Positions 62,226 through 64,000 of a stretch of 64,000 nucleotides of DNA are shown here, piece after piece (positions within the stretch are counted from its first letter, which is position 1; each line of letters opens with the position of its first letter). The notes under the pieces were generated by a model. The model searched no databases, was not told where the DNA came from, and worked only from the letters and a program-made list of their open reading frames with translations. The stretch covers positions 124,001 through 188,000 of the forward strand of contig JALJCQ010000022.1 in assembly GCA_023091665.1 (NCBI GenBank), given 5' to 3'. The stretch comes from Pythium myriotylum (lineage: Eukaryota; Oomycota; Peronosporomycetes; Pythiales; Pythiaceae). Made by a program: the position numbers and the translations under genes.

Positions 62226-64000
62226 TCAGATCATGTCGTCCAGCTCGAGTGCGACGCTATCAAGGAATGTGCTCATGTTCTGATCATCCATATCTACGGG
62301 GCTGCTGCCTTGGCCGCCGCCGCTCCCTTCGGTTTCGCCGTCAGGGATATTGATGGATCTGAAGGAGAAATCGTCACCATGCGCAAATTGCGACCCCGCA
62401 AACGCACGTGACGCTCGGCGACTGGTTACATCATCTTCCGCGAAGGACGCAGTCCCGACCAGCTCGTCTTGGTTGTCTTCCTCAATCTTGAAAGTGGAGA
62501 CTGGGTCTCCTCGTGATTCCCTGGAGAACGATTTCGCTGGTTCTTCTTCCTTCTTTCCGGGCGCTAGGAAGGCTGTCAGAGCCGCCAGGCTATGGGAAGA
62601 AGGAGGCGGATGGTACTCAGCTGGTCGGAAATGAGTCGGCGGTGGTTGCGGAGTCATCGTATGGAAAGCGTTGCCGGGGTGAAACGCAAAAGTGGGTCGG
62701 CCATCGACTGCTCCTGGGTTGATATAGCCTGCTTGAGGTGGTGCTTGAGGTGGAGGTGAAGACGAGAAATCGTCCGTCAATGAGTAGAAAGGAGGATGTT
62801 GTCGTGGTGGTTCCGACCCTCGAAAGCTTGCTCCGTCGTCAAGCGGTATCAGCGGCGAAGGTGCCGCAGCGATCATGCCTCGGAAAAGAGGAGAAGGAGG
62901 CTGTTGCTGTGAGGCTGGTGGCCGTGGCGGACCGGCGAGGAGATCTGACGGGAGCAACTCGCTGGTTCGCGCAAGCCCTCCCGAAGAGGAGCCGCGAGGA
63001 GTCTTGGAGCCGAGTGATGCCATGGTGGTGTGTTGCTCCTGCTGGAGCGGATGCTGCCGCGTGATCTTGCCGCCCATGGAAGATGAAGTTGTTGTCGAGC
63101 TAGCGGCAGCCTGGCTCATGAGCCACTTACGGCGAGCAGCCGAATTGAAGCGGTTCTTGACGGCGTTCTCCGTGCGTCCGGGGAGCTTCTTGGCGATCTC
63201 GCTCCACTTGTTGCCGATGGTCTGTTGCATCCGGAAAACCGTGTCATCTTCCTGTGGGGTCCATTGACCCTTGCGGATGGATGAGTCAAGGTGGTTGCAC
63301 CATCGCTCGCGACACTGCTTGCCGATTCGGCCCGGAAGATGGAGAGCGACATCGCACCATCGGATCTGGCCCACACCATACCGAGATATGAGATTGAGTA
63401 GGATGCGGTCCTCCTCGGGCGTCCACGGACCCTTAACGAGTCCAGGCTTGAGCACTTTGTTCCAGCGGTGGAGGCACTGCACGTCGGTACGACCGTTGCC
63501 CAACGTCTCCGCGATAAGCTTCCAGGATTTGCCGCCGAAGCGAGAAACAGCATCGCGCAACTTGTCATCCTCGTCGCGCGTCCACTTGTGATGGCTTTGG
63601 TTAGAAGTGGCTGCTGATGGAGTCGTGGTTGTTGCAGTCTCTGATGCGACCGCATGGACGTCCAGTTGAGGCCGAGAGAAGCATAACTCTCGTGCTGGCA
63701 GGTCGTGGCCATCGTCAGCGTGCTCGAACTTCATCGCGTCAGATATGAATGCGCGGACGAGGTAATCCTCTCGTGGTGACATCTCGGGAGGCTGTTGCTC
63801 TGCACCATATCCAGGCTCAGGATAAGTGCGATATCCGGAAGGAAGCGGTGAATAAGACGCTTCAGTTTGTGATCCATGGAGGCTGGGCGAGTATTGGTTG
63901 GAGTGAGAACGGGCTACGACGGACGAGCGCAAAGTATCGGTGGGAAGAGAGAGCTCCGGACGACGAGTTGGTTTTGACTGCTGAGAACGCGCTCTCGAGT
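62226..64000 (-). CDS. Three-repeat (R1R2R3) Myb transcription factor, 5' end outside window
   Basis: The reverse-strand frame is open from the right window edge (no ATG near the start; the codon at 63,932 is TTG) to the stop at 62,226, so the gene is incomplete at its 5' end. Three Myb repeats lie in the middle (about 63,600-63,130): HKWTRDEDDKLRDAV, KGPWTPEEDRILLNLI and KGQWTPQEDDTVFRM starts, each with regularly spaced Trp residues and closing helices RTDVQCLHRWNK, GKQCRERWCNHLD and ENAVKNRFNSAARRK. This is the c-Myb-like DNA-binding layout. The C-terminal part is rich in Pro, Ser and Gln with acidic patches, fitting an activation region. It converges on the kelch gene with 127 bp between stops. 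Confidence 0.87.
   Translation of the reverse strand, partial: SRARSQQSKPTRRPELSLPTDTLRSSVVARSHSNQYSPSLHGSQTEASYSPLPSGYRTYPEPGYGAEQQPPEMSPREDYLVRAFISDAMKFEHADDGHDLPARELCFSRPQLDVHAVASETATTTTPSAATSNQSHHKWTRDEDDKLRDAVSRFGGKSWKLIAETLGNGRTDVQCLHRWNKVLKPGLVKGPWTPEEDRILLNLISRYGVGQIRWCDVALHLPGRIGKQCRERWCNHLDSSIRKGQWTPQEDDTVFRMQQTIGNKWSEIAKKLPGRTENAVKNRFNSAARRKWLMSQAAASSTTTSSSMGGKITRQHPLQQEQHTTMASLGSKTPRGSSSGGLARTSELLPSDLLAGPPRPPASQQQPPSPLFRGMIAAAPSPLIPLDDGASFRGSEPPRQHPPFYSLTDDFSSSPPPQAPPQAGYINPGAVDGRPTFAFHPGNAFHTMTPQPPPTHFRPAEYHPPPSSHSLAALTAFLAPGKKEEEPAKSFSRESRGDPVSTFKIEEDNQDELVGTASFAEDDVTSRRASRAFAGSQFAHGDDFSFRSINIPDGETEGSGGGQGSSPVDMDDQNMSTFLDSVALELDDMI

Overview
The window is eukaryotic nuclear DNA, most probably from an oomycete (Phytophthora/Pythium type). 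The reasons are: protein genes with very short GT-AG introns (51-74 bp) packed 75-500 bp apart on a GC-rich background; tyrosine-recombinase (DIRS/Ngaro-like) retroelement relics together with Copia and Gypsy elements of oomycete style; an intronless delta-12 desaturase; and a TPR-AHA1 fusion co-chaperone. No bacterial, organellar or viral gene set is present.

The window has two sharply different halves. From 1 to about 38.4 kb it is almost entirely mobile DNA. At 1-20,228 there is a forward-strand stack of one Copia family: three exact 1,189-bp tandem units (LTR plus a gag-protease stump), then element 1, which is interrupted by a second Copia family (element 2), then truncated element 3, then element 4, the only copy with an unbroken gag-pol frame and two LTRs. 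The stack sits inside the pol gene of a reverse-strand copy (element 5, 20,229-24,350). A short island (24,351-25,553) with a Ulp1/C48-like peptidase gene and a Gypsy relic separates element 5 from element 6 (25,554-27,917), which points away from it. Element 6 carries a 475-bp inverted-repeat DNA transposon and is cut by a Gypsy element with a 1.48-kb LTR and a gag gene (27,918-31,171). At 31.2-38.4 kb there is decayed DNA, including a DIRS/Ngaro-like reverse transcriptase and tyrosine recombinase with several frameshifts.

From 38.6 kb to the end the window is a compact block of 13 host genes: an OTU-type peptidase; a small mitochondrial membrane protein; FANCI (crosslink repair); a cyclic-nucleotide phosphodiesterase; ribosomal protein eL36; a delta-12 fatty acid desaturase; a membrane-anchored beta-propeller protein; an RBM28/Nop4-like nucleolar protein; a PINX1/Pxr1-like G-patch protein; the TPR-AHA1 Hsp90 co-chaperone; a WBP2-like GRAM protein; a kelch protein; and a three-repeat Myb factor running off the right edge. 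Several pairs share short divergent promoter regions (mitochondrial protein/FANCI, eL36/desaturase, WBP2/kelch). Three genes concern ribosome production (eL36, RBM28, PINX1), but there is no sign of co-transcription.

Exon structures were worked out by eye from splice sites, frame continuity and family conservation. Copia coordinates come from direct comparison of the copies with one another.
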